From: JAPORY01 sp965215385
GTDB taxonomy: Bacteria > Pseudomonadota > Alphaproteobacteria > Rhodobacterales > Rhodobacteraceae
Assembly: GCA_965215385.1 (NCBI GenBank)
Contig: OZ244059.1
Location: forward strand, 806,001 to 870,000
Direction of reading: 5' to 3'
DNA: 64,000 nucleotides
The notes under the pieces are model-generated. The model did not search any database and was not told where the DNA came from. It saw nothing but the letters and a program-made list of their open reading frames with translations. The position numbers were made by a program, and so were the translations under genes. Every line of letters begins with the position of its first letter. Within the stretch, counting starts at the first letter, position 1. Of this stretch, positions 1-8,389 are shown piece by piece.

Positions 1-467
1 TGCTGGCATAGCCAAATGGTCGCCGCAATCTGCGCCATTCGCGTTCTTCGAATCATACCACCGGTAAATTCGGTTGGAGAAAAGTCCACTGGGCATAATT
101 TCGCCATAACTTCTCGTGATCGGGCTCCCGAAATTGAAAACATCATGTGCGCATCTGATACATCCAAAACCAGCGCATGATGATCACGCAGCAATTGTTC
201 AAGCGCGTCAACACGTACCGCAACGTATTCATGATCACAAATCAACAATAGCTCATCGGGAGATATCCAACCGACCCCATCATCGCCAGAGAACGCTACG
301 CTCCTCAAGCCAGGTATCGCAGCACTCGTGACGTGCTTAACGGCGTCGCGCATGAACCCTGCTTGCAGATCACCTCGCACGGTGATCAAACCCCTAATCA
401 TAAGCGGTTTGATTTCCGCAATTCCAACGAAGTTCTCCATTTCAAGAGCCGGAAGACTGTCAGACAT
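1..467 (-). CDS. soxG: Sarcosine oxidase gamma subunit, 3' end cut by window edge
   Basis: The minus strand is open from the ATG at 467 to the window edge, about 155 codons. The protein begins MSDSLPALEMENF and contains stretches typical of SoxG, such as SGDDGVGWISPDELLL and VLDVSDAHMMFSISG, ending in a GGMIRRTRMAQIA segment. SoxG is the small GcvT-like subunit of heterotetrameric sarcosine oxidase. It packs on the alpha subunit, which oxidises sarcosine to glycine and passes the methyl group to tetrahydrofolate. Its ATG overlaps the soxA stop by 8 bases, so the two are translationally coupled. The missing part is only the C-terminus, beyond position 1. Identity rests on sequence and on its place after soxA. 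Confidence 0.9.
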   Translation of the reverse strand, partial: MSDSLPALEMENFVGIAEIKPLMIRGLITVRGDLQAGFMRDAVKHVTSAAIPGLRSVAFSGDDGVGWISPDELLLICDHEYVAVRVDALEQLLRDHHALVLDVSDAHMMFSISGARSREVMAKLCPVDFSPTEFTGGMIRRTRMAQIAATIWLCQ

Positions 468-3400
468 TCTGCTTCGTATTCTCGCGATCAAAAAAGATTG
501 GATTGACGACTCGGGCCTTGCGACTTTCCGCCTTTATGTTGGCGACCTGCAGGACGTCCCCGAGGCGGTCAGGACCGTGCTTGACTAAACCCATCGCGAT
601 TCCTCGCCCGAGCGTCGGCGAATAATAGGTCGATGTCACGCGGCCAATCATGTTTGCCTGTCCCAAAGCATTACGACCATCCGCGACGATATACGCACCT
701 TCGGGAAGTACCGCCCCGTCAAGAGACTCTAAGCCAACGAGGCGCCATCGATCCGGATGTACCATATAATCGCGCTGTTGTGCTCGTTTGCCAATATAAT
801 CGGTTTTTTTCTTGGAAATTGCCCAATCCAAATTAAGATCCTGCGGCGTGACCGTGCCATCGGTCTCATCACCAATCATAATGAAGCCCTTCTCGGCTCG
901 CATTACATGCAGTGCTTCGGTGCCATAGGGCATAATGCCAAATTCCTCGCCTGCCTTCATTAGCGTATTCCACAGGGACAAACCCTGTCCCGCCGCAATC
1001 GCGATTTCATATGACAGTTCACCAGAGAACGAAATTCGATAGATCCGCACTCGAAATCCGTCGAGTTCCCCGTCTTTCCAGGACATGAATGGCAATTCAT
1101 CAGCCGCAAGGGTCACGCCGCCAAGCTTTTGCAATACCGTTCTTGCGTTAGGACCAACCACGGCAATCTGTGCATACTGCTCGGTGACATTGGCCACATG
1201 AACTTGCCAATCCCACCACTCGGTCTGCAACCACTCTTCCATATGTCGATGAACGTTCTCAACCCCTCCCGTTGTGGTGTGGCAAAGGAAACAATCCTCA
1301 CGCAGCCGCGCCACAACCCCATCATCCATCAAGAAGCCATTCTCGGAACACATAAGGCCATACCGACAACGACCGACCGGCAGGGAACTCATCATGTTGG
1401 TATACAGCATATCAAGAAATCGTGCGGCGTCTGGTCCCTTGACGATTAACTTTCCGAGCGTTGAGGCATCAAGCAGCCCGAGGTTCTCGCGGGTGTTTTT
1501 GACTTCTCGTACCACTGCCGCATCAATCGACTCGCGTTCGCGCTGATAAGTGAACGGGCGTCGCCAATGACTAACGGGTTCCCACACCGCACCCTGAGCT
1601 TCGTGCCAGTGATGCATCGGCGTACGCCGAACCGGTTGAAATAGCGTATCTCGTGCCTCACCAGCAATCGCACCCAGTGATATCGGCGTATATGGCGGCC
1701 GAAACGTGGTGGTTCCGGTCGCAGCAATTGACTGATTAAGGGAACCTGACAATATTGCCAGCCCATTGATGTTGCTCAGCTTACCCTGATCAGTCGCCAT
1801 GCCGAGCGTCGTGTACCGTTTCGTATGCTCGACGCTCTCAAAGCCCTCCCGCACTGCTAGACGGATGTCAGTAACTTTCACATCATTTTGAAAATCAATC
1901 CAACTCTTTGCCTGTAGTTCGTGCCTGGCGTTTGCCGGCAACTGCCAAACAGGTTGAATTGCTGCCGTCGCTCGGCGCGGTACGATGGGAACCGCCACTT
2001 CTGCTCCACTGAAGCCGATTTCAGCGGCCGCGTGAGAACCCGCTGCGGTCGCTTGCGCTAAACAATCCTGCAAGTCGAGTTCACCGTTAGCCGCGCCCGC
2101 GCAACGAACAAAACCTCGCCCGTTGGAACCGACGGGGGGACAATCTGCCTTTGGACGCAGCAGGGCTTGTTCCGAGTCCCACTCGGTCTTGCCACCGCAA
2201 TGCGACCATAGGTGGAGCGTTGGTGACCATCCACCTGACATCGCGACTACGTCAGCGGGAACTTCCGCAATAACCTCACCCGCGCCCGTAACATCGCAAA
2301 TCTTGACCGACTTCACCCGCTTGCGACCCGTCACGCGAGCGATAGCACGACCATGAGTTACTGGTATGGAAAGTGCCTGCACGGCGGTTTTCAAGGCACT
2401 CTCGTGTGCCGCTCTCGCATCAAAAACTTGAACGCTCGCACCCGCCTGTTGCAACAGTATAGCTGTTATATACGCATCATCATTGTTGGTCATGATTACA
2501 TTGCGACGTCCCACCAAAACCGCGTAATTCACAAGATAATCCCGTACGGCAGAGGCTAACATCACGCCCGGAATATCATTGCCTGCAAACGTCAGCGGCC
2601 GCTCAATTGCGCCCGTCGCACAGATCACCTGAGCTGCTCGAATCCGCCATAATCGGTGCCGTGGACCGGCCGCCGTTGGCACATGGTCGGTGCGCCGTTC
2701 ATAGGCCAAAACATATCCGTGATCATAAATCCCCGCGCCCATCGTGCGATTTCGCAAAATTACGTTGGGCATGTCGTTGAGTTCATCCCGAATTTGCGCA
2801 ATGTACTGGGTCGCAGTCAGGCTGCCAATTTTATCGGCCGCGGTAGTGTCAACGACAGTCCGACCGCCCCAGTGCGGAGTTTGCTCAATGATCAGGACTC
2901 GAGCCCCGGATTGCGCCGCCGACTTTGCTGCTTGCAAACCAGCAATTCCGCCGCCAATGACTAGGACATCAACAAAGAGATACAGATGCTCGTAGGTGTC
3001 GTGATCAGGCTCACTCGGGGGGTGTCCAAGCCCAGCGGATCGCCGAATCAAAGGCTCATAAACATGCTTCCAAAACGCTCGCGGCTGCTTGAAGGTCTTG
3101 TAATAGAAACCGGCCGGTAAGAAGCGTGATAGTAGGGCATTCACCTCGCCAAAGTCACACGCGAGTGACGGCCAATGGTTCTGTGAGCAGGCCTCTAATC
3201 CGTCAAATAATTCGGTTGTCGTGCCAAGTTGATTCGGCTCAAACTTGGCTCCCCGATGTAAGCCAAACAAGGCGTTTGGCTCCTCCGGGCCAGAAGCCAC
3301 GATGCCTCGAGGACGGTGGTATTTGAATGACCGTCCAACGAGGTATTGGTCGTTAGCCAATAAGGCCGAAGCAAGCGTATCGCCTAGATGTCCGATCAGC

Positions 3401-3477
3401 TGCTGCCCGTTAAAGCTAAAACTTACGGTGCGAGATCGATCAAGCAGTCGGCCAAACTGCCGAACGCGCTTGGTCAC
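460..3477 (-). CDS. soxA: Sarcosine oxidase alpha subunit
   Basis: A protein of 1005 aa, the usual length for the alpha chain of heterotetrameric sarcosine oxidase. The N-terminal ~100 residues form the 2Fe-2S-ferredoxin-like SoxA domain. A dinucleotide-binding motif (VLVIGGGIAGLQAA) follows at about residue 170 and serves NAD. The last ~400 residues are a GcvT-like aminomethyltransferase region that binds tetrahydrofolate. The enzyme oxidatively demethylates sarcosine to glycine, giving 5,10-methylene-THF and H2O2. It overlaps soxD by 4 bases (ATGA) and soxG by 8 bases, so soxD-soxA-soxG form one translationally coupled unit. Confidence 0.96.
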   Translation of the reverse strand: MTKRVRQFGRLLDRSRTVSFSFNGQQLIGHLGDTLASALLANDQYLVGRSFKYHRPRGIVASGPEEPNALFGLHRGAKFEPNQLGTTTELFDGLEACSQNHWPSLACDFGEVNALLSRFLPAGFYYKTFKQPRAFWKHVYEPLIRRSAGLGHPPSEPDHDTYEHLYLFVDVLVIGGGIAGLQAAKSAAQSGARVLIIEQTPHWGGRTVVDTTAADKIGSLTATQYIAQIRDELNDMPNVILRNRTMGAGIYDHGYVLAYERRTDHVPTAAGPRHRLWRIRAAQVICATGAIERPLTFAGNDIPGVMLASAVRDYLVNYAVLVGRRNVIMTNNDDAYITAILLQQAGASVQVFDARAAHESALKTAVQALSIPVTHGRAIARVTGRKRVKSVKICDVTGAGEVIAEVPADVVAMSGGWSPTLHLWSHCGGKTEWDSEQALLRPKADCPPVGSNGRGFVRCAGAANGELDLQDCLAQATAAGSHAAAEIGFSGAEVAVPIVPRRATAAIQPVWQLPANARHELQAKSWIDFQNDVKVTDIRLAVREGFESVEHTKRYTTLGMATDQGKLSNINGLAILSGSLNQSIAATGTTTFRPPYTPISLGAIAGEARDTLFQPVRRTPMHHWHEAQGAVWEPVSHWRRPFTYQRERESIDAAVVREVKNTRENLGLLDASTLGKLIVKGPDAARFLDMLYTNMMSSLPVGRCRYGLMCSENGFLMDDGVVARLREDCFLCHTTTGGVENVHRHMEEWLQTEWWDWQVHVANVTEQYAQIAVVGPNARTVLQKLGGVTLAADELPFMSWKDGELDGFRVRIYRISFSGELSYEIAIAAGQGLSLWNTLMKAGEEFGIMPYGTEALHVMRAEKGFIMIGDETDGTVTPQDLNLDWAISKKKTDYIGKRAQQRDYMVHPDRWRLVGLESLDGAVLPEGAYIVADGRNALGQANMIGRVTSTYYSPTLGRGIAMGLVKHGPDRLGDVLQVANIKAESRKARVVNPIFFDRENTKQNV

Positions 3478-3842
3478 GTCTCGTCCTCGCTGGTATGATC
3501 TAAACTTGTCGGGTGCTCAGCTTCGCTATTAACCCATTGCCAATCGGGATGGCGTTGGACGACGAATTGGCAAATTTCCGCTGGCGGCCGATACGTTTGC
3601 GCTGAATAGGTTCCAAAGACCGCAAGCGTTTGCGTACAGCGTACCGCGTGAAACCACTTGCCACAGCCATACCTATGGACCCAGCGCTCGACGTGAACGC
3701 CTTTGGGATTTTTTCGATCAAACAGATAAGTGCTAAAATCCTGGTCAGACGACGCCGGACCCTGCCGCCGCAAGTGCGCTTCACCGCCGGGCGTCAACTC
3801 CGTCTCGTCGGCCATCACTCCACAGTACGGACACATCAACAT
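3474..3842 (-). CDS. soxD: Sarcosine oxidase delta subunit
   Basis: A small subunit of about 122 aa that holds a zinc ion in heterotetrameric sarcosine oxidase. The start reads MLMCPYCG, which gives the paired cysteines of the zinc site. The central RKNPKGVHVERWVH and GCGKWFHAVR stretches are hallmarks of SoxD. A GTG at 3848 and ATGs at 3842 and 3836 are all in frame. I chose 3842 because other SoxD proteins begin with two to four residues before CPxCG. Its stop overlaps the soxA start. Upstream, about 500 bases separate it from soxB, an unusually long gap for this operon. Confidence 0.92.
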   Translation of the reverse strand: MLMCPYCGVMADETELTPGGEAHLRRQGPASSDQDFSTYLFDRKNPKGVHVERWVHRYGCGKWFHAVRCTQTLAVFGTYSAQTYRPPAEICQFVVQRHPDWQWVNSEAEHPTSLDHTSEDET

Positions 3843-3950
3843 TAACACGACTAGATATCCTTATTGGCAAACTGGTTTGGCTTGCAGTATGGTTTCGACC
3901 GGTGTGCCAAAACCGTTACCCCTCGTTACCAAATGATGGAGAGAAACCGG

Positions 3951-4175
3951 ATGTCAAACGAAATTTTAGCGATCATCGTTTTTGGCGGATTGTGCTGCTT
4001 TGCCCTCGTGATGTTATGGCTTGAAAGACGGGCCGTCACCAAACGAAAAGCCGAAGGTACGCATATTGATGTCACCGATATTATCCTCATGGGGTCCGAG
4101 GCTGTCGTCAAAAAAAATCAATCGGAGAATGAAGCCAAAGTCTCAAACCCGCCGCGCAAAGGTATTGCCCCGTAG
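3951..4175 (+). CDS. Small single-pass membrane protein, unknown, antisense inside the sox operon
   Basis: This is an ORF of 74 aa with a good Shine-Dalgarno (GGAGAG, 7 bases before the ATG). Residues 4-24 (ILAIIVFGGLCCFALVMLW) form one clear membrane helix. They are followed by a basic RRAVTKRK stretch, which implies N-out/C-in topology, and a polar tail. An upstream in-frame start at 3864 exists but lacks a ribosome site. I do not recognise the family. It lies between soxB and soxD on the opposite strand, so it interrupts an otherwise tight operon. It could be a real small membrane protein or a chance ORF. The ribosome site and clean helix favour a real gene. Confidence 0.5.
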   Translation: MSNEILAIIVFGGLCCFALVMLWLERRAVTKRKAEGTHIDVTDIILMGSEAVVKKNQSENEAKVSNPPRKGIAP

Positions 4176-4320
4176 CCAAAAACGGGAGCCGACAATTGTC
4201 GTGGTGCGAGACATTGTCGTCGCTATTGGTTTTATTGGCGGCAAGTATTCACGCGCCTCCCGTTTTCCACAAGATGTCCTCGCCGTCGCTACTGCGCAAT
4301 CTTCTACAGATATTCGATCA

Positions 4321-5586
4321 TCATTGAAAGGCCGCCGTGGGCTCAGTGCGCCACCCCAGCCGCCACGCTCTCATCAATAAAGCGACCCTCACGAAATCGG
4401 TCAAGCGAGAAGGCCGCGCCAGCGGCGAGTAACCTTTCGCCAACAACTCGGCAAAGGCCCAACCCGAGCCCGGTATCGCTTTAAAGCCACCAGTGCCCCA
4501 ACCACAATTAAAATAGATGCCGTCGACTGGTGTCTTCGATAAAATCGGGGAGCGATCTCCGGTCATATCAACAATGCCGCCCCACTGTCGTAACATGCGA
4601 AGCCTCGAGATAATCGGGAACGTCTCAATCAGTGCCCGGACTGTTTCTTCAATATGTTGGAATGACCCCCGCTGCGTAAAATTATTATAACCATCAGCAC
4701 CGCCACCGATAACGAGTTCGCCTTTATCAGACTGACTTAGATATCCATGCACCGTATTTGCCATGACGACGACGTCAATGCAGGGCTTGATTGGCTCGCT
4801 TACTAATGCCTGCAGCGCGACGCTCTCAATTGGCAGACGGAAACCGGCCATTTCTGCCAAGGCACTTGAATGGCCAGCGACGACGATTCCTAGTTTGTCA
4901 CACCCAATTGGTCCCCGTGTCGTTGCTACGCCTGTAACTTTACCCTTTGAACACTTGATACCGGTCACTTCGCATTGTTGAATAATGTCCATACCCATGT
5001 CAGAGCAGGCCCGCGCGTACCCCCAAGCAACAGCGTCATGACGAGCCGTTCCTGCCCGTTCCTGCCACAGTGCTCCGAGAATCGGATAGCGCGGGCCTGC
5101 AAGGTGAATAATTGGGCATAATTCCTTAACACGATAGGGACCAATAAATTCCGTCTTGACCCGCTGAAGTGCGTTTGCCTGAGCCGTGCGTTTGTAGCCA
5201 CGCAATTCATGTTGCGTTTGTGCCAACATCATAACCCCGCGCGGCGAAAACATGACGTTGTAATTCAACTCTTGGCTTAAGTTTTCGTATAGGCTTCTCG
5301 ACTTCTCGTAAATTGCGGCCGACGGATCTTGTAGATAGTTTGACCGTATGATGGTGGTGTTTCTTCCAGTATTGCCGCCACCGAGCCAACCCTTTTCGAG
5401 GATCGCGATATTTCGCAATCCATAGTTCTTGCCAAGGTAGTAGGCACTTGCTAAGCCATGTCCACCTGCACCGATAATGATGATCTGATACTTCGCTTTC
5501 GGCTCCGGCGAAGACCAAGCACGTGCCCACCCGCGATGGTGGGTAAATGCCTTGCGAACCAATGAGAAAGCAGAATATTTCTGCAT
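4321..5586 (-). CDS. soxB: Sarcosine oxidase beta subunit, C-terminal frameshift
   Basis: This is the catalytic FAD subunit that oxidises sarcosine. It starts at the ATG at 5586 (MQKYSAFSLVRKAF), preceded by AGGAAC at a suitable distance. A longer in-frame start at 5679 is unlikely. The FAD-binding motif IIIIGAGGHGLASAYYLGK lies near residue 32, and GTGGFKAIPGSGWAFAELLAKG is near the C-terminus. As sequenced, the frame ends in an atypical tail after PLARP. Shifting frame at about 4413-4421 (one base missing) restores the family ending SLDRFREGRFIDESVAAG and a stop at 4343-4345. The protein read here is 421 aa with about 30 wrong terminal residues. This is either a sequencing indel or a real mutation. 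Confidence 0.93.
   Translation of the reverse strand: MQKYSAFSLVRKAFTHHRGWARAWSSPEPKAKYQIIIIGAGGHGLASAYYLGKNYGLRNIAILEKGWLGGGNTGRNTTIIRSNYLQDPSAAIYEKSRSLYENLSQELNYNVMFSPRGVMMLAQTQHELRGYKRTAQANALQRVKTEFIGPYRVKELCPIIHLAGPRYPILGALWQERAGTARHDAVAWGYARACSDMGMDIIQQCEVTGIKCSKGKVTGVATTRGPIGCDKLGIVVAGHSSALAEMAGFRLPIESVALQALVSEPIKPCIDVVVMANTVHGYLSQSDKGELVIGGGADGYNNFTQRGSFQHIEETVRALIETFPIISRLRMLRQWGGIVDMTGDRSPILSKTPVDGIYFNCGWGTGGFKAIPGSGWAFAELLAKGYSPLARPSRLTDFVRVALLMRAWRLGWRTEPTAAFQ
4413..4421 (-). other. Frameshift site in soxB
   Basis: A GC-rich run (AGGCCGCGCC on the plus strand) lies where the soxB reading frame changes. Upstream codons read AKGYSPLA. After the site, the +1 register gives AFSLDRF and the expected SoxB C-terminus with its stop at 4343. 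One base appears to be missing relative to the family. Confidence 0.75.
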
Positions 5587-6254
5587 TACTAAGTTCCTGT
5601 TTGGCCGTGAGTTTGCGTCGCGCTCATCGGACCCATTTTGCTTGCGGCAATTGAGCTTCAGCCATCCCATACTCCCCACGATGCGTTCGTGCTAGCGGCT
5701 GAGTTACGCACTTCCACCCCAACCAATAATAACGCACTTAATCAATTTCTAGATCCAAACTTCTTGACCGCGTGAGCCGCCCTAAGTTCACCTAATCAAA
5801 AAAATCGAAGGAGAATAGGAACATACGAAATTGTGATCACATCATAGCGTCTTTTTTCTCTAAGATTTGCGTTGATGCCTAAACAACGAGAAAAATCCGA
5901 TCAACTGCCTGTCAGTCTCGTTCCCACGGCCTGATGCAGCTGAAATGGCATCATTTTGCGGCAAGAAAAAAGGTCCTGAGGTCAAGATGTATGAGATTAG
6001 CCAATTGCAGTGGTAGGAATTAATCCTTGTCATTGACTGGTGCTCTGCCACGCCGCGGGTCCCGAGCCTAAACACGCCCACAGCCGAAATCAAGTGGATT
6101 CCACAAACAGCCTCATCAAAAAATTATCAGACTATTGCTCTCCATTCTGTTTTCTAATCGGCTTCGTATCTAGGTGAGTAGTGGTATTTTGATATGGTTG
6201 TCATATCTAACTGATCGGTAGTCTCGAAAAAACAGATCAAGAATATCAAGCATC
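5587..6254. other. Intergenic region between soxB and ccmI, contains repeat copy 1
   Basis: This is a divergent region of about 670 bases between soxB and ccmI. It must hold both promoters. Its main content is copy 1 of the dispersed repeat (5754-5997). A 77-codon minus-strand reading frame inside the repeat is not conserved in the other copies and is not called. I see no RNA gene or riboswitch here. Confidence 0.6.
5754..5997 (-). repeat. Dispersed ~240-bp repeat with inverted ends, copy 1
   Basis: Copy 1 of a three-copy family. The shared core is GATCAACTGCCTGTCAGTC (5898 onward), flanked by GAAATGGCATCA and GCAAGAAAAAAGGTC. The outer ends carry CTTGACC in inverted orientation (TTCTTGACCGCGTGAG at the left, CCTGAGGTCAAGATGT at the right). 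It aligns along its whole length with 31519-31758 and with the reverse complement of 63564-63808, at clearly diverged identity. Size, inverted termini and lack of coding capacity fit a MITE-like element, but no parent transposon is seen. Strand is given so that all copies share the orientation CTTGACCTC... to ...TCAAGATGT. Confidence 0.7.
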
Positions 6255-7496
6255 ATGCTATTTTGGATGATTATTTCCAGTATTTCTGGCCTTGTCGGTT
6301 TAATACTCGGACTCACACTGTATCGAGGGCGAGTGGAACGAGTCGCAGCAGCCACATACGATACCAATATTTATCGCGATCAACTGCAAGAGGTTGACCG
6401 CGACCTAGAGCGTGGAACTATTGATTTGGAGAATGCCGAGCGGTTGCGTAATGAAATTTCACGGCGGATACTTGCAGCAAACTCTCGCTCCACGTCGACT
6501 CAGGCCGATACCCACCCACCAAGGTCCGCGACGATATTGGTGCCCATTGCGTTGAGTTTGCTGCTAATTTTCGGCTCAATTGGAATTTATCTCTATGTCG
6601 GAGCACCGGGCTACGGCGATCTTGCCCTCGCGCATCGGCTCGAACTCGTGGAACAAGCCCGCGCTGCCAGACCGAGCCAGTTGGTGGCGGAGAGTTCATC
6701 GTCGCAAAACCCTGAGAAACCGACAATGTCAGAAGAATTTCTGGACCTTATGGCGAAACTGCGCCAAGCTGTAAATGATCGGCCCAATGATTTGGAGGGC
6801 CATATCCTGCTTGCACGAAATGAGGCGGCACTTGGAAACTTTAGTGCCGGGCACCGAGCAAAACGGCGAGTGCTTCAACTCAAGGGCGTACAAAGCACCA
6901 CCCATGACTGGAGTCAATATGCAGAACTTCTGATCTTGGCAGCTGGCGGTTACGTCTCGCCAGCGGCCGAAGCCGCACTGCAAAGGGCTCTGCAACTTGA
7001 CGAGCGTAACGGTACTGCCCGTTACTATACGGGGTTGATGTATAACCAAATTGGCAGACCCGACCGAGCATTTTCGATCTGGCGAAACCAGTTGGAAGAC
7101 GGTCCCGTTGAAGCGCCTTGGATTAGGCCAATTCGTGCGCAAATTGAAGCGACAGCCTTTCGGGCCGGCGTTAATAATTTTACGCTACCGTCAGACGCAA
7201 CCGCGGGATCACCGGATGCTGCTGCAGTTGCATCGGCGGCTGATTTCGCGACGGAAATGCCCGCCGCCGAACGCAATGTAATGATCAATTCGATGGTGAC
7301 AGGATTGGAGCAACGACTGCAAAGTGAGGGAGGCTCAACGGCGGAATGGTTGCGCCTCATTCGTTCCCTCATAGTACTCGATCGTAAGGCTGCGGCCAAC
7401 GCCGCGCTTGTTGATGCATTAGCAGTCTTTGGCAACGATGAAGCTGCTCTCGGTGTTCTTCTCGAAGGTGCCCGTGAGTTCGGATTACAACCATGA
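6255..7496 (+). CDS. ccmI: Cytochrome c biogenesis protein CcmI
   Basis: A protein of 413 aa with the CcmI/CycH layout. An N-terminal membrane helix (residues 3-23) is followed by the signature YRDQLQEVDRDLERG and LRNEISRRIL. A second helix lies at about residues 93-115 (ATILVPIALSLLLIFGSIG). A periplasmic TPR-rich part (residues ~160-300) holds apocytochrome c and presents it to the haem ligation complex. It starts at ATG 6255. Its stop overlaps the ruvX start as ATGA. The other ccm genes are not in this window. Length and motif order agree with alphaproteobacterial CcmI. Confidence 0.93.
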   Translation: MLFWMIISSISGLVGLILGLTLYRGRVERVAAATYDTNIYRDQLQEVDRDLERGTIDLENAERLRNEISRRILAANSRSTSTQADTHPPRSATILVPIALSLLLIFGSIGIYLYVGAPGYGDLALAHRLELVEQARAARPSQLVAESSSSQNPEKPTMSEEFLDLMAKLRQAVNDRPNDLEGHILLARNEAALGNFSAGHRAKRRVLQLKGVQSTTHDWSQYAELLILAAGGYVSPAAEAALQRALQLDERNGTARYYTGLMYNQIGRPDRAFSIWRNQLEDGPVEAPWIRPIRAQIEATAFRAGVNNFTLPSDATAGSPDAAAVASAADFATEMPAAERNVMINSMVTGLEQRLQSEGGSTAEWLRLIRSLIVLDRKAAANAALVDALAVFGNDEAALGVLLEGAREFGLQP

Positions 7497-7963
7497 TCGT
7501 TGAGGAGGTTGCGGCCTTCGGCCGCCTAATGCCCCGCTGTTCGCCGTTGATTGGCCTCGATTGCGGCACAAAGTCAATCGGAGTTGCCGTCTCCGATGCT
7601 GCTGGGAAAATCGCGAGTCCATTGCGTACCATTCGCCGTGTTGGGTTTGCGACGGATGTCAAACAACTCCTCGAAGTTGTCCGTTCTCGCAACGTTCTCG
7701 GAGTGGTAATCGGGCTGCCGCGAAATATGGATGGCTCCGAAGGACCTAGTTGTCAGTCAATTCGCAGTTTTGCACTTAACCTAGGCAGGTGTACCGACTT
7801 GCCAATCACCTTTTGGGATGAACGCCTAAGCACCGTAGCGGCGGAAAAAGCCTTGATTGCGGCTGGTGCTTCGCGGCGGAAGCGGTCAAGGGTTATTGAT
7901 CACGTCGCTGCAGCATTGATTCTACAGGGTTCACTAGACTACCTTGGCAACCTCAATAGGTGA
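7493..7963 (+). CDS. ruvX: Putative pre-16S rRNA nuclease / Holliday junction resolvase family YqgF
   Basis: A protein of 156 aa in the RNase H-like YqgF family, which trims the 5' end of 16S rRNA precursor. Family motifs are in order: GLDCGTKSIGVAVSD near residue 21, VIGLPRNMDGSEGP near 73, FWDERLSTVAAEK near 106, and the terminal DHVAAALILQ. The acidic residues in the first, third and last motifs form the metal site. The ATG overlaps the ccmI stop. The first dozen residues are not family-like, so translation might instead begin at the internal ATG of LMPRCSPLIG. Confidence 0.93.
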   Translation: MIVEEVAAFGRLMPRCSPLIGLDCGTKSIGVAVSDAAGKIASPLRTIRRVGFATDVKQLLEVVRSRNVLGVVIGLPRNMDGSEGPSCQSIRSFALNLGRCTDLPITFWDERLSTVAAEKALIAAGASRRKRSRVIDHVAAALILQGSLDYLGNLNR

Positions 7964-7969
7964 TTGCCG

Positions 7970-8212
7970 ATGGGTCGCGTCGCTCAGAAACAAAAGCCGA
8001 TCGCTTCGCCGTGCGTTCAGATTTGCCTCATTCACCCAACGGCTCGAATTTGCACCGGTTGCCATCGCACCATCGAAGAAATCGCCGATTGGACGAAAAT
8101 GAGTGCTAATCAGCGCAAGCAGATCATGCAAGATTTGCCGAACCGCACTAAACTCCTAAAGCGGCGGCGCGGCGGTCGCGCCAAACGGCTGCGGTCGATA
8201 AATCGGCAGTGA
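7970..8212 (+). CDS. DUF1289 family small cysteine protein
   Basis: A protein of 80 aa carrying the DUF1289 signature SPCVQICLIHPTARICTGC then RTIEEIADW. The four cysteines in CxxxC and CxxC arrangement suggest a metal or Fe-S site, and the C-terminus is strongly basic (LLKRRRGGRAKRLR). The biochemical role of the family is not established. The ATG at 7970 is preferred. An in-frame TTG two codons earlier is possible. It follows ruvX by 6 bases in the same direction, so it is probably co-transcribed with ccmI and ruvX. Confidence 0.85.
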   Translation: MGRVAQKQKPIASPCVQICLIHPTARICTGCHRTIEEIADWTKMSANQRKQIMQDLPNRTKLLKRRRGGRAKRLRSINRQ

Positions 8213-8389
8213 GGCGACATCGCAATTTGCGCGAAGTCGCCTATTTTTTGGCGAACACGACCCAGATGTTTCTTGCGGTGTCCAACAACAGGTTATGCGC
8301 ACCTCAATCATCAGCTGCCGATGCCTCGCGTTGTGAGTTTACGAACGGCAGTTGTCTTGGCGTCCGGCGTTTGCGCGGAAATTATGAAG

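Noticed and set aside
5860..6093. 77-codon minus-strand ORF upstream of ccmI
   Set aside because: It lies inside repeat copy 1. The equivalent frame is broken by stops in copies 2 and 3.
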